DNA of 40,571 nucleotides, from assembly GCF_009674765.1 (NCBI RefSeq), contig NZ_WKKF01000020.1, positions 1 to 40,571 of the forward strand, written 5' to 3'. Positions within the stretch are counted from its first letter, which is position 1, and each line of letters begins with the position of its first letter. The stretch comes from Metabacillus idriensis. Its GTDB lineage: Bacteria > Bacillota > Bacilli > Bacillales > Bacillaceae. The translations under genes and the position numbers were made by a program. Under the pieces are notes generated by a model that saw only the letters and a list, made by a program, of their open reading frames with translations, was not told the DNA's origin and made no database searches. Shown piece by piece: positions 20,156-27,150 of the stretch.

Positions 20156-20188
20156 ATTTTCATTCCCCCACTTTTTAATGTTGTGGTT

Positions 20189-20221
20189 ATTATATCGAAG
20201 GCAAAAAAAAGATTTTGTCAA
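20189..20221 (-). promoter_or_regulatory. spoIIE promoter, sigma-A with 21-bp spacer and Spo0A boxes
   Basis: TTGACA (20216-20221) and TATAAT (20189-20194) are both perfect but are 21 bp apart. That is the spacing known for the B. subtilis spoIIE promoter, which needs Spo0A-P. Upstream are two near-matches to the 0A box TGTCGAA: AGTCGAA at 20248-20254 and TGTCGCT at 20267-20273. Confidence 0.85.
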
Positions 20222-20310
20222 AAGAAGGAAGCTCATCCCAAGAAACGTTCGACTGTTTTTTTGAATAGCGACAAAATGCCCGAAAAAGCTTTTTATTTTT
20301 ATAAAAGCAA

Positions 20311-20349
20311 AACAAAAAAACCCTGATTTTCCATTAAGGAAAATCAGGG
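20311..20349 (-). terminator. Rho-independent terminator of the tRNA operon
   Basis: A perfect 12-bp stem (CCCTGATTTTCC / GGAAAATCAGGG) with a five-base loop is followed by TTTTTTTGTT in the transcript. It starts 12 bases after tRNA-Glu and insulates spoIIE from tRNA transcription. The symmetrical A and T flanks could let it work in both directions. Confidence 0.93.
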
Positions 20350-20361
20350 TTTTCAAAGTGA

Positions 20362-20433
20362 TGACCCGTACGGGATTCGAACCCGTGTTACCGCCGTGAA
20401 AGGGCGGTGTCTTAACCGCTTGACCAACGGGCC
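20362..20433 (-). tRNA. tRNA-Glu (UUC)
   Basis: A 72-nt cloverleaf with acceptor GGCCCGT/ACGGGTC, D-arm GGTCAAGCGGTTAAGAC, anticodon loop CTTTCAC (TTC) and T-loop GGTTCGAATCC. The base after the discriminator A is T, so CCA is not encoded and must be added enzymatically. It is eight bases downstream of tRNA-Met in one transcript. Confidence 0.97.
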
Positions 20434-20441
20434 GGAAAAAA

Positions 20442-20518
20442 TGGTAGCGGCGGAGGGAGTCGAACCCACGACCTCACGGGTATGAACCGTACGCTCTAGC
20501 CAGCTGAGCTACACCGCC
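20442..20518 (-). tRNA. tRNA-Met (CAU), elongator type
   Basis: A 77-nt cloverleaf beginning GGCGGTGTAGCTCAG with anticodon loop TTCATAC and T-arm GGGTTCGACTCCC. CCA is encoded (ACCA at 442-445 complement). The anticodon stem lacks the three consecutive G-C pairs of initiator tRNA, so it is the elongator. A C34-lysidine tRNA-Ile with CAU anticodon is less likely because the body matches Bacillus tRNA-Met. Confidence 0.93.
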
Positions 20519-20553
20519 ATTTTAACTGCCAAATGTTATAAGGCACAAGATAT

Positions 20554-20582
20554 ATAATACAAAGGATTTCGACTTTCGTCAA
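20554..20582 (-). promoter_or_regulatory. tRNA operon promoter (sigma-A)
   Basis: TTGACG (20577-20582) and TATTAT (20554-20559) are separated by 17 bp and end about 36 bp upstream of the tRNA-Met 5' end. It is strong and near-consensus, as expected for stable RNA. Confidence 0.88.
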
Positions 20583-20762
20583 CAAAAAATAGAAAGTTGA
20601 AATATTCAGTAAACATTGTCGGAATAAAAAGGGTCTATTTTTGAAAATCATTCACTTATTTTGATTGATCGGATAAAGAAATGCAGCTTTGTCTCAAGAA
20701 CAGTCCCGGTCACTCAGTTCAGCTAGCATCCTGGCATTCTAATCATTAAATAAAAAGAGCCA

Positions 20763-20795
20763 TAAAAAAAGAAAGCACATTCCCATGTACTTTCT
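20763..20795 (-). terminator. Rho-independent terminator of yabR
   Basis: The transcript has AGAAAGTACAT, loop GGGA, ATGTGCTTTCT (11 bp with one G-T pair) followed by TTTTTTT, about 35 bases after the yabR stop. Confidence 0.9.
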
Positions 20796-20830
20796 CTGCC
20801 GTTTCAGCATTTATATCAGATAGCAGCAAG

Positions 20831-21283
20831 TTAACCTCTTCTTGCTCCGCGACCGCCGCGCTTTGATTCTGTATTGCGTTTAAGTGATGATAAGCGATCC
20901 TCACTGTCTTTTAAGAACCTGCTCATCTTTTGCTCGAAATTCTCCTTAGGGCGGAATTCATTTGTGTTCGTTCTGCCTCTTGGACGATCTGAGCGGTTTG
21001 GACGGTCTGAGCGATTCGGGCGTTCTGAACGTTCTGGGCGCTCAGGACGATCAATTGCCTTTTTAATTGACAAGCCAATTTTTCCGTCTTTCTCTACATT
21101 GATGACTTTAACGGTTACCTCGTCACCGACTTTTAAGTGATCGTTAATATCTTTCACATAATTATCAGCAACTTCACTGATGTGGACGAGTCCTGTAGTG
21201 CCACCCGAAAGCTCTACGAACGCTCCGAAATTTGTAATGCCCGTTACCTTACCTTGTAACTTGCTGCCAACTTCTATCGACAT
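20831..21283 (-). CDS. yabR: S1-domain RNA-binding protein with Arg-rich repeat tail
   Basis: A 150-residue protein with one S1 domain (about 1-75: GSKLQGKVTGITNFGAFVEL, GLVHISEVA, VKVINVEKDGKIGLSIKKA). A basic C-terminal region ends RGGRGARRG. I start at ATG 21281-21283 behind AAGGAGGAGC; the longer frame adds 13 hydrophobic residues with no support. Between the S1 domain and the conserved tail lies an Arg/Pro/Glu repeat (about 77-102) that makes the protein roughly 20 residues longer than the B. subtilis one as I recall it. It probably binds ribosomes or RNA; its exact role is unknown. Confidence 0.92.
   Translation of the reverse strand: MSIEVGSKLQGKVTGITNFGAFVELSGGTTGLVHISEVADNYVKDINDHLKVGDEVTVKVINVEKDGKIGLSIKKAIDRPERPERSERPNRSDRPNRSDRPRGRTNTNEFRPKENFEQKMSRFLKDSEDRLSSLKRNTESKRGGRGARRG
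20980..21053 (-). repeat. Degenerate 18-bp tandem repeat inside yabR
   Basis: About four imperfect 18-bp units built on GGACGRTCTGAGCGRTTT (plus-strand reading) encode repeats of the pattern R-P-E/N-R-S-D/E. The repeats differ by scattered substitutions. They lie in the linker between the S1 domain and the basic tail, where a length change would be tolerated. Confidence 0.75.
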
Positions 21284-21329
21284 AAAAAAAATGCTCCTCC
21301 TTAATAAACATAAAAAACTCATTTATTTA

Positions 21330-21359
21330 ATTATACATAATCCAAAAATCAAGTGTCAA
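21330..21359 (-). promoter_or_regulatory. yabR promoter (sigma-A)
   Basis: TTGACA (21354-21359) and TATAAT (21330-21335) are both perfect hexamers, 18 bp apart, about 45 bp upstream of the yabR start and just after the divIC stop. Confidence 0.88.
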
Positions 21360-21364
21360 CAACA

Positions 21365-21745
21365 CTACTCTTTATCTTTTTTTGGCAACGTGAAGATAAT
21401 CTCGTTGTCTTCCGATAAAAAATAGTCCCGACGAGCAATTTTAGCAATATACTCATCATCATTCAACTTTACGATCTCTTCCTCTAATACCTTTTCATCT
21501 TTTTGAAGCTCCGTTAATTGAGTTTTAAGTTCTTTCTTTTGATGAACCTTCTCATTAATGGCACTTGATTGAGATATGAGAGTCGTTAATACGATAACAG
21601 AAGTTACCGCCGCAATCAATCCAAATAATGTAAGCCGCCTGATCAATCCTCGTTTTCGCCTTTTTAAAATCTGATCTTTCCGCTCCTGCTGCTGCATATA
21701 TTGTGATTGAAGCTGCGTAATTTTCCGATCTTTAGCGAGACTCAT
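21365..21745 (-). CDS. divIC: Cell-division protein DivIC
   Basis: A bitopic divisome protein that works with FtsL and DivIB. The 126-residue sequence has a basic cytoplasmic N-terminus (RKRRKRGLIRR style), one TM helix (~37-58, LTLFGLIAAVTSVIVLTTLI) and an extracellular leucine-zipper coiled coil (~65-100). The family's closing motif YIAKIARRDYFLSEDNEIIF is nearly all present. It follows yabQ by 13 bases. Confidence 0.95.
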   Translation of the reverse strand: MSLAKDRKITQLQSQYMQQQERKDQILKRRKRGLIRRLTLFGLIAAVTSVIVLTTLISQSSAINEKVHQKKELKTQLTELQKDEKVLEEEIVKLNDDEYIAKIARRDYFLSEDNEIIFTLPKKDKE

Positions 21746-21758
21746 TCATTAGCCTCCT

Positions 21759-22388
21759 TTATTTCTTCTTTTTCCACGAAATCCATAAGTTACCACTCTT
21801 ATTCTTGATTTTCTCATAAAATCCTGCTGTTTTCTTGAAAAACCTGTAAAAAAAGTTTCTGATGGACAAAGGTATCAGTCTCCACAATCCTTTCAAGATC
21901 CAAAAAACGGGAGATAACAGCACCTTTGCAATAAGAAAAACCACTCTTGCCATCCATTTTAACAAGTTCCATAAAAAAATGACAAGTCCGCTTATAATCG
22001 CTGTCAATAAATTTAAAATGCCAATAATGGGCTTCACCAATAAGAAGTTCCCCATCTTCAGCACCGTTTTATAAATACCGACTGCACACTTAATGATGAA
22101 TTCGAGAAGCGCTAAGTAAATACCCTTGATCAAGCTCTGATAAGCTGCATATCCGCACAGCAGGGCAAGCAGAATGTAGATGCGGAATTCTCCTTCATTC
22201 ACGTTCAGGAGAACATAAAATAAAAGGAGGCCCTGAACGAGCCAAAATAAGATGTCATTTATGAAAACGACCCATTTGGCTCTTCTCGGCCGCATTAGAA
22301 AGCGGCCGTAAGTATCAAGAGAAGCGCCAATAAAACAGCCTGAACAAACCATGGAAAGCATCGTCAGGAATTGAGTGGAGAGCGTCAT
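21759..22388 (-). CDS. yabQ: Spore cortex biosynthesis protein YabQ
   Basis: In B. subtilis YabQ is a membrane protein of the forespore outer membrane needed for cortex formation. This 209-residue protein has several hydrophobic helices in its first two thirds (starting FLTMLSMVCSGCFIGASLDTY, then ILFWLVQGLLLFYVLL and IYILLALLCGYAAY). It ends with a very basic tail (KKTAGFYEKIKNKSG, then KKKK). Its ATG overlaps the yabP stop by four bases, consistent with joint expression from a mother-cell promoter. Confidence 0.92.
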   Translation of the reverse strand: MTLSTQFLTMLSMVCSGCFIGASLDTYGRFLMRPRRAKWVVFINDILFWLVQGLLLFYVLLNVNEGEFRIYILLALLCGYAAYQSLIKGIYLALLEFIIKCAVGIYKTVLKMGNFLLVKPIIGILNLLTAIISGLVIFLWNLLKWMARVVFLIAKVLLSPVFWILKGLWRLIPLSIRNFFYRFFKKTAGFYEKIKNKSGNLWISWKKKK

Positions 22389-22690
22389 TTAAACAACTTG
22401 CTAAAGAGTCCTTTAGCTTTCTCCGTCTGATGCTCATCGAGATAGACGAGATCAAAAATTCTCCCTTTTATCGAGACGATCCCTTTATCAACGTCCAAAT
22501 TTTTCATTTGGAGATTCTCACCGCGGATGGCAAGAGCACCCATCACCGTTTCAAGCAGAAACTCTTCATTATCAAAGCTTTCCACATGTGTTACTCCTGT
22601 AATATCAAGCAGTTTACGGCCTCTCATAATAACATCATGCTCTTGGATCGTTCCCTTAGGCTGTGATTGATTATCATAATATTGATTCAT
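22385..22690 (-). CDS. yabP: Sporulation protein YabP
   Basis: A 101-residue protein of the YabP/YqfC family, linked to cortex formation through its partner gene yabQ. Family features include EHDVIMRGRKLLDITGV, SFDNEEFLLETVMG and the beta-rich GENLQMKNLDVDKG. I start at ATG 22688-22690 (MNQYYDNQSQ), with GGGGG six bases upstream, instead of the ATG five codons earlier, which has no ribosome-binding site. It is the first gene after a likely sigma-E promoter. Confidence 0.93.
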   Translation of the reverse strand: MNQYYDNQSQPKGTIQEHDVIMRGRKLLDITGVTHVESFDNEEFLLETVMGALAIRGENLQMKNLDVDKGIVSIKGRIFDLVYLDEHQTEKAKGLFSKLFK

Positions 22691-22729
22691 TGCCAACCCC
22701 CGCATTCTTCTAAGAAATATTCTTACCTA

Positions 22730-22758
22730 TTTCTATGAGCCGAGAATGCGAAATAGAA
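22730..22758 (-). promoter_or_regulatory. Possible sigma-E promoter of yabP-yabQ
   Basis: TTCTATT (22752-22758) and CATAGAAA (22730-22737) are separated by 14 bp. This fits the sigma-E pattern KMATATT-N14-CATACAMT with five of seven and six of eight matches. The position, 40 bp upstream of yabP, agrees with mother-cell expression known for this pair in B. subtilis. Confidence 0.5.
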
Positions 22759-22782
22759 CAAGCCCTCGTATGATATCAAATT

Positions 22783-23046
22783 CTATTCTTCGCTGATCTT
22801 TTCTTCTTTTACAAGAGAATACATGCCTGCAGCATCCTCTTTTTTGGATGAATCCTGCAGGTTTTCAATTTTTACCGTAATGCGCTTTTGCCCGAATCGA
22901 ATCGCAAGCTCATCACCCAATTTGACAATAGAACTTGCTTTTGCAACTGTACCGTTTACCGTAATTCTTCCTTGATCAGACACTTCCTTTGCAAGTGTAC
23001 GTCTTTTGATCAGTCTTGAAACCTTTAAAAATTTATCTAGTCTCAT
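22783..23046 (-). CDS. rqcP: RNA-binding S4 domain protein RqcP
   Basis: B. subtilis RqcP (YabO) assists RqcH in adding alanine tails to peptides stuck on 50S ribosomal subunits. The 87-residue protein is an S4 domain from its first residue (MRLDKFLKVSRLIKRRTLAK, then GRITVNGTVAKASSIVKLGD) plus a short acidic tail that is not conserved. It lies 15 bases after yabN. Confidence 0.94.
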   Translation of the reverse strand: MRLDKFLKVSRLIKRRTLAKEVSDQGRITVNGTVAKASSIVKLGDELAIRFGQKRITVKIENLQDSSKKEDAAGMYSLVKEEKISEE

Positions 23047-23061
23047 CTTTTCAGCACCCCT

Positions 23062-24534
23062 TCATAGCCCTTTGCTTTTTGCTTCATTCCAGTAAGAATC
23101 CATTTCTTCAATAGACATCTCTTCCAGGTTTTGATTAAGCTCATTTGCTTTTTTCTCTATATATTCAAATCGTCTTTTAAATTTATGATTGGTTGCCGAT
23201 AAGGCTTCCTCAGGTTCTACATCGTAAAATCTGCCAATGTTGACCAGTGCAAAGAGGATGTCACCAAACTCTGCAAGAATTTTCGATTGATCAGCGTGTT
23301 TTTCCGCTGTTTCAGCCTTGAACTCCTGCATCTCTTCCTGAACCTTTTCCCATGCTGACTCAGCATGATCCCAGTCAAAGCCGACTTTAGCTGCCTTCTT
23401 TTGAATATGGTAGGCTTTAGACAACGCAGGGAGTGAGCCGGCAATCGATTTCAAAAGGGACTCTTTTTCATCTGATCCCTTTTCTGCACGCTTTATCTCC
23501 TGCCAGTTTGACAGTACTTCGTCCGAACCGCTTACAACAGCCGTTGAAAAAACATGCGGATGTCTGCGGATCATTTTTTCTGTTAATGTTCTGATGACAT
23601 CATCAATTGAAAACATGCCATCGTCTGAGCCAATTTGAGAATGGAGCATGACCTGAAGGAGAACATCTCCAAGCTCTTCAACCACATGTTCATCATCTCC
23701 TTCGTCAATGGCTTCAATTAACTCATAGCATTCTTCAATCAAATACTTTTTCAGAGATTGATGGGTCTGCTTCAAATCCCATGGGCACCCGTTTGGTCCT
23801 CGAAGCTCCGCAATCACCGAGCGAAGTGATGAAAATTGGTGATTCAGAATGCTCTCATCCTCTGCGGGAGGCACATACACACTTGTTAAGTTGTTAACCG
23901 ACGTAACCCGGTCAAGCTCAAAGAGAGGCACCTTTACGATCTTTTGCTGACTGCTTCCGGCCGCTGTAACAATCTGAACCTCATAGTCATCAGGCAAATC
24001 TTCCATCAGCGTCAGTTTCACTTCGGAAGCAACCATTTGATCATATACCTGGCAAATAATCAGGTGCTGCCTGTAATTTAACTGCTCTCTCTTCATCGTC
24101 AGACCGTCTGCCATTTGGAATCCGTCAATCGGGTCGATTTGAAGCGCAGTAAATGTAGCATCTAAAAAGCTTTGGCCTCCTGCTATATGGATCTCATAGC
24201 CTCTCTGTCCTCCATTTTGAAGCAGCAATTGAACCGTCTGCTCTGCAACAAGGGGATGTCCAGGAACAGCGTAGATAACCTCTTTATCTTCTGCTTCCTT
24301 GTATAGCTCCAGTTCAATTTTAGCGTAAACATCGCCGAATTGATCATTCTCTTCGTAGAGGTGATCAAATGTTCTGTAATCCGGCAGTTCTGCCCGCAGT
24401 TCATCAACAACCGGATGTTCTTTTGTTCTTAAAAACAAGTGGGAGGCTGATGTAAGTGTTCGATAAACTCCAAGCGGCAAATGACTGGCATCCGAGCCCC
24501 CAAGACCTACTACTGTAATCTTTTTCACCATCAT
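23062..24534 (-). CDS. yabN: Tetrapyrrole-methylase-like / MazG nucleotide pyrophosphohydrolase fusion
   Basis: A 490-residue two-domain protein. The N-terminal ~220 residues resemble SAM-dependent tetrapyrrole methylases (ITVVGLGGSDASHLPLG, YAVPGHPLVAEQTVQLL). The C-terminal ~260 are MazG, with GCPWDLKQTHQSLKKYLIEE, the EECYELIEA metal site and VEELGDVLLQVMLHSQIG, then a second MazG half (KAAKVGFDWD). The MazG part likely hydrolyses NTPs or modified nucleotides; the methylase part's substrate is unknown. Start is one of two adjacent ATGs at 24529-24534. It is part of the yabM-yabN-rqcP run. Confidence 0.93.
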   Translation of the reverse strand: MMVKKITVVGLGGSDASHLPLGVYRTLTSASHLFLRTKEHPVVDELRAELPDYRTFDHLYEENDQFGDVYAKIELELYKEAEDKEVIYAVPGHPLVAEQTVQLLLQNGGQRGYEIHIAGGQSFLDATFTALQIDPIDGFQMADGLTMKREQLNYRQHLIICQVYDQMVASEVKLTLMEDLPDDYEVQIVTAAGSSQQKIVKVPLFELDRVTSVNNLTSVYVPPAEDESILNHQFSSLRSVIAELRGPNGCPWDLKQTHQSLKKYLIEECYELIEAIDEGDDEHVVEELGDVLLQVMLHSQIGSDDGMFSIDDVIRTLTEKMIRRHPHVFSTAVVSGSDEVLSNWQEIKRAEKGSDEKESLLKSIAGSLPALSKAYHIQKKAAKVGFDWDHAESAWEKVQEEMQEFKAETAEKHADQSKILAEFGDILFALVNIGRFYDVEPEEALSATNHKFKRRFEYIEKKANELNQNLEEMSIEEMDSYWNEAKSKGL

Positions 24535-24551
24535 TCCATACCCCGTTTCAT

Positions 24552-26144
24552 TTATTTTAAAAACTTCTCAAGCTTCTTTCCGCCCGGAAATGCAGCGAGT
24601 TCGTTTTTCGTAAAAATAGAAAGTTTTAAAATGGCCAATAGATAGATAACCGCTCCTGCTAAAGCACCTGATAATGATCCGATAGTAGCCGCCAATCGGT
24701 TATGATCAGCCCAATATTGATCAAAGACTGACATATATAGAGAAAGTAACGCAAGCATCAGACCTGCAGCGGCTGCTGTCTTCTGCATATCCTTCCAGCT
24801 GATGAGCATGTACCCTTTCGTTTTTAAATACCAGGCATTCAAAAGACCGATCACTGCATATGCTGCCACGGTTGCAATAGCTGCTCCCTCCGTATTCATC
24901 GACGGAACCAAAAGAATGTTTAAACCGAGTTTAACCGCGCATCCAATTACAACTGCTGCTGCCGGGAAAAAGGTAAAGCTTAGACCCTGTAAGATAGCAG
25001 ACAGGGTCAGGGCATAGGATGTAAACAAAACGGATATGCCTAAAATCCCAAGCACACTGGTTCCTGATGCATCCCGGAACAGCATGATGTTTGTCGGCTC
25101 CATAATCACGATCAGTCCTGCTGCCGCCCCTGTTCCAATCACCGTGCAGATTTTCATGGAACTCGTTATTTTATCTGAAATCACTCCATCTTCATGATTC
25201 TTTTTCGCATATGATATAAGCGGAACTAATGATAAGGAAAAGGATGTTGCAACCACTGTTCCTATCTGAATCAGAGGCTGTCCCCTGTCATATATTCCTT
25301 TTAGAGCTTTGGCTGCTGACATTTCGATTCCGTTAGAGCGGAGCGCCGAATAGAGCTGCATGGCATCAATCATTTGGATGAAAATCAGCATTAAGCTTGT
25401 TATGCAAATGGTCATTGTATTGATTAATAAATACTTAATAATTGTTTTTGCGTGAATTGATGATTTCTCTATTTGAAAAAAAAGAGCTCTTCTTTTATCC
25501 TTGGCCAAAAACACGGATAATACTGCTGCTGCAGCTATTCCACCAGTCAAAGAGCCGAACAACGCTCCTTCTCCCGCCTCATACAGAGAGTAGCCATTTT
25601 GAATCAGAATATATGAAAAGAGAAGAATCGTCACAACTCTGATTCCTTGTTCTGTTACTTGGGAGAGAGCGGTAGGCAGCATAGTATCCAACCCTTGAAA
25701 ATAACCCCTTGCAATAGATATAAAGGGAAGCAAAAGAAAAGTGAATGAAATAATCTTAAGCAGCGGGGCAAGCTCAGCATCGCCCATGATTTCTGAAATG
25801 TACACAGCGCCTAAATAGAGGCATAAAAAGAACAAAGCACAAACGGAAATTAAGAACAAAAAGGAAATCCTCAGGATAGAAAAAAGAGAGGAATTGTTTT
25901 CTTTATCTCCAAATTCAATGATTAATTTTGAAATAATGACCGGAAATCCGGTTGTAGCAAGCATAATAGCAATCCCGTAAAAAGGATAAACCTGCTGATA
26001 TATGTAAAATCCGATGTCTCCGACAATATTTTGATAAGGCACCCTGTAAGCAGCGCTCATGATCTTTATTATAAGTCCCGAAAGTGTCAATACAAAGGCA
26101 CCTTGCAGGAAGAGATTTGCTGATGTATCAGAACGGACGTCCAT
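24552..26144 (-). CDS. yabM: SpoVB/MurJ-like polysaccharide-lipid flippase family protein
   Basis: A 530-residue polytopic protein of the MOP exporter superfamily with roughly 14 TM helices. Family features include LFLQGAFVLTLSGLIIKIMS, RVPYQNIVGDIGFYIYQQVY at the N-terminus and PLIQIGTVVATSFSLSLVPL mid-protein. It probably moves a lipid-linked sugar or peptidoglycan precursor across the membrane. The substrate is unknown, and B. subtilis has several paralogues. AAGGGGA precedes its ATG. Confidence 0.9.
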   Translation of the reverse strand: MDVRSDTSANLFLQGAFVLTLSGLIIKIMSAAYRVPYQNIVGDIGFYIYQQVYPFYGIAIMLATTGFPVIISKLIIEFGDKENNSSLFSILRISFLFLISVCALFFLCLYLGAVYISEIMGDAELAPLLKIISFTFLLLPFISIARGYFQGLDTMLPTALSQVTEQGIRVVTILLFSYILIQNGYSLYEAGEGALFGSLTGGIAAAAVLSVFLAKDKRRALFFQIEKSSIHAKTIIKYLLINTMTICITSLMLIFIQMIDAMQLYSALRSNGIEMSAAKALKGIYDRGQPLIQIGTVVATSFSLSLVPLISYAKKNHEDGVISDKITSSMKICTVIGTGAAAGLIVIMEPTNIMLFRDASGTSVLGILGISVLFTSYALTLSAILQGLSFTFFPAAAVVIGCAVKLGLNILLVPSMNTEGAAIATVAAYAVIGLLNAWYLKTKGYMLISWKDMQKTAAAAGLMLALLSLYMSVFDQYWADHNRLAATIGSLSGALAGAVIYLLAILKLSIFTKNELAAFPGGKKLEKFLK

Positions 26145-26182
26145 CGCCCAATTCCCCTTCCAATTTTAAGCTGAACGTGCCT

Positions 26183-26191
26183 ATTATATCA
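26183..26191 (-). promoter_or_regulatory. Extended -10 promoter of yabM
   Basis: TGATATAAT is a perfect -10 with the TGn extension, about 40 bp upstream of yabM. The -35 position, 17 bp upstream (26206-26211, TTCTAG), is poor and lies at the very start of intergenic repeat copy A. Confidence 0.5.
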
Positions 26192-26207
26192 CAATATGTA
26201 ACCCACT

Positions 26208-26326
26208 AGAAAAGCGGAAGCGCCCGTTTAGCTCCGACAGACAGATAAGGATCCGACAGAAAAGGCGCTTTTTGCCAATACTTTCGGATCCGTTCTGGCC
26301 GAGGAGTTGGGCGATGGAGCTAGACA
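26208..26326 (+). repeat. Intergenic folded repeat, copy A
   Basis: A 119-bp element starting AGAAAAGCGG and ending GGAGCTAGACA. It can fold into an outer stem (GTTTAGCTCC with GGAGCTAGAC, ten pairs including one G-T) enclosing an inner stem (GGATCCGA with TCGGATCC) topped by GGC-GCTTTTT-GCC. It lies between spoVT and yabM, head end against the yabM promoter. Copies B, C, D and short copy E are elsewhere in the window. Confidence 0.85.
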
Positions 26327-26358
26327 TCATTGTTCAAGACAATATAAATACTGTCACA

Positions 26359-26387
26359 CAAGAAAAGGCAGCAAAAAATCGCTGCCT
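26359..26387 (-). terminator. Rho-independent terminator of spoVT
   Basis: The transcript has AGGCAGC, an eight-base T-rich loop and GCTGCCT, followed by TTTCTTG, about 23 bases after the spoVT stop. Confidence 0.85.
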
Positions 26388-26409
26388 GATAATACGATAT
26401 GAATAATGA

Positions 26410-26946
26410 CTACTGTTCCATTTGACGAGCCAAAAATCCAGCTGCTGTTTCTACTGCCTTATGCTCGACTTCACCGACAGCCTGATCCTTTGAAAAGATC
26501 ACAACAGCACCGATAGGGTCTCCATTAGCAACAATCGGTCCAACTGTGAAGGATTTAAGCTCTTCGCTTGTTCCATCTATCAATTGGATATTCCCGCCTT
26601 CTGTGTTCAGCACAGAGCTGCGTTCTTCCATTGCTTTTTCAACCTGTTCGCTAATATTTTTATTCATGTATTCCTTTTTGGAGCCGCCTGAAACTGCTAT
26701 GTATGTGTCACGGTCACATATCAGCACGGGATGTCCAAGGCTGTCATATAGAGCATCGGCATATTCTTTTGCAAAATCGCCAAGCTCACTGATTGGTGAA
26801 TACTTTTTCAATATGACTTCTCCGTCCCGGTCGACGAAGATTTCAAGCGGATCTCCTTCTCGGATGCGCAGGGTCCTGCGTATTTCCTTCGGTATCACCA
26901 CACGGCCTAAATCATCAATACGACGTACTATACCAGTTGCTTTCAT
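26410..26946 (-). CDS. spoVT: Stage V sporulation transcription factor SpoVT
   Basis: AbrB-type regulator of forespore genes transcribed with sigma-G. The 178-residue protein has an N-terminal swapped-hairpin DNA-binding domain (GIVRRIDDLGRVVIPKEIRR, then GDPLEIFVDRDG) and a C-terminal GAF-like domain (~56-178). GTGAGGC precedes the ATG. It has a likely sigma-G promoter and a long structured leader, and its own terminator, so it is monocistronic. Confidence 0.96.
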   Translation of the reverse strand: MKATGIVRRIDDLGRVVIPKEIRRTLRIREGDPLEIFVDRDGEVILKKYSPISELGDFAKEYADALYDSLGHPVLICDRDTYIAVSGGSKKEYMNKNISEQVEKAMEERSSVLNTEGGNIQLIDGTSEELKSFTVGPIVANGDPIGAVVIFSKDQAVGEVEHKAVETAAGFLARQMEQ

Positions 26947-26965
26947 CTAATGCTGCCTCACTTTC

Positions 26966-27036
26966 ACTTGATGATTGTGTACTCGATGATTGTTGGCGCA
27001 AGCTAAAAGTGAGCTTCTTAATGCCACAACCATCAT
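26966..27036 (-). promoter_or_regulatory. Structured 5' leader of spoVT
   Basis: The leader can fold: ATGATGGTTGTGGC (27023-27036 complement) pairs with GCGCCAACAATCAT (26986-26999) at 11 of 14 positions around an AAGCT...AGCTT hairpin. The bases 26966-26995 are a 15-bp tandem repeat matching at 12 of 15 positions, so two alternative partners exist for the left arm. Function is unknown. Confidence 0.45.
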
Positions 27037-27046
27037 TGCTTAGAAA

Positions 27047-27076
27047 TAGTATTCTTCACTAAAACACGCAATATAC
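27047..27076 (-). promoter_or_regulatory. Probable sigma-G promoter of spoVT
   Basis: GTATA (27072-27076) and AATACTA (27047-27053) are 18 bp apart, fitting the sigma-G pattern GYATR-N18-CATNNTA with one mismatch. spoVT is a sigma-G gene in B. subtilis. Confidence 0.7.
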
Positions 27077-27150
27077 ACAATCACAGCGGAATTTTCTTGA
27101 ATAGGCAGTATTTTCTTTTTCAGCTTAGACAAAAAAATCAGGTATTAAAC

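Larger units (their letters stand above)
20519..20830 (-). other. Non-coding interval between yabR and the tRNA operon
   Basis: This 312-bp interval holds the yabR terminator at its right end and the tRNA promoter at its left end. The 180 bp between them (20583-20762) are AT-rich and contain no ORF, repeat or hairpin that I can support. Confidence 0.6.

Noticed and set aside
20156-20356. 67-codon N-terminal extension of SpoIIE
   Set aside because: It would start inside the tRNA terminator and cover the perfect -35 and -10 of the spoIIE promoter; the conserved protein begins at MEKVERR.
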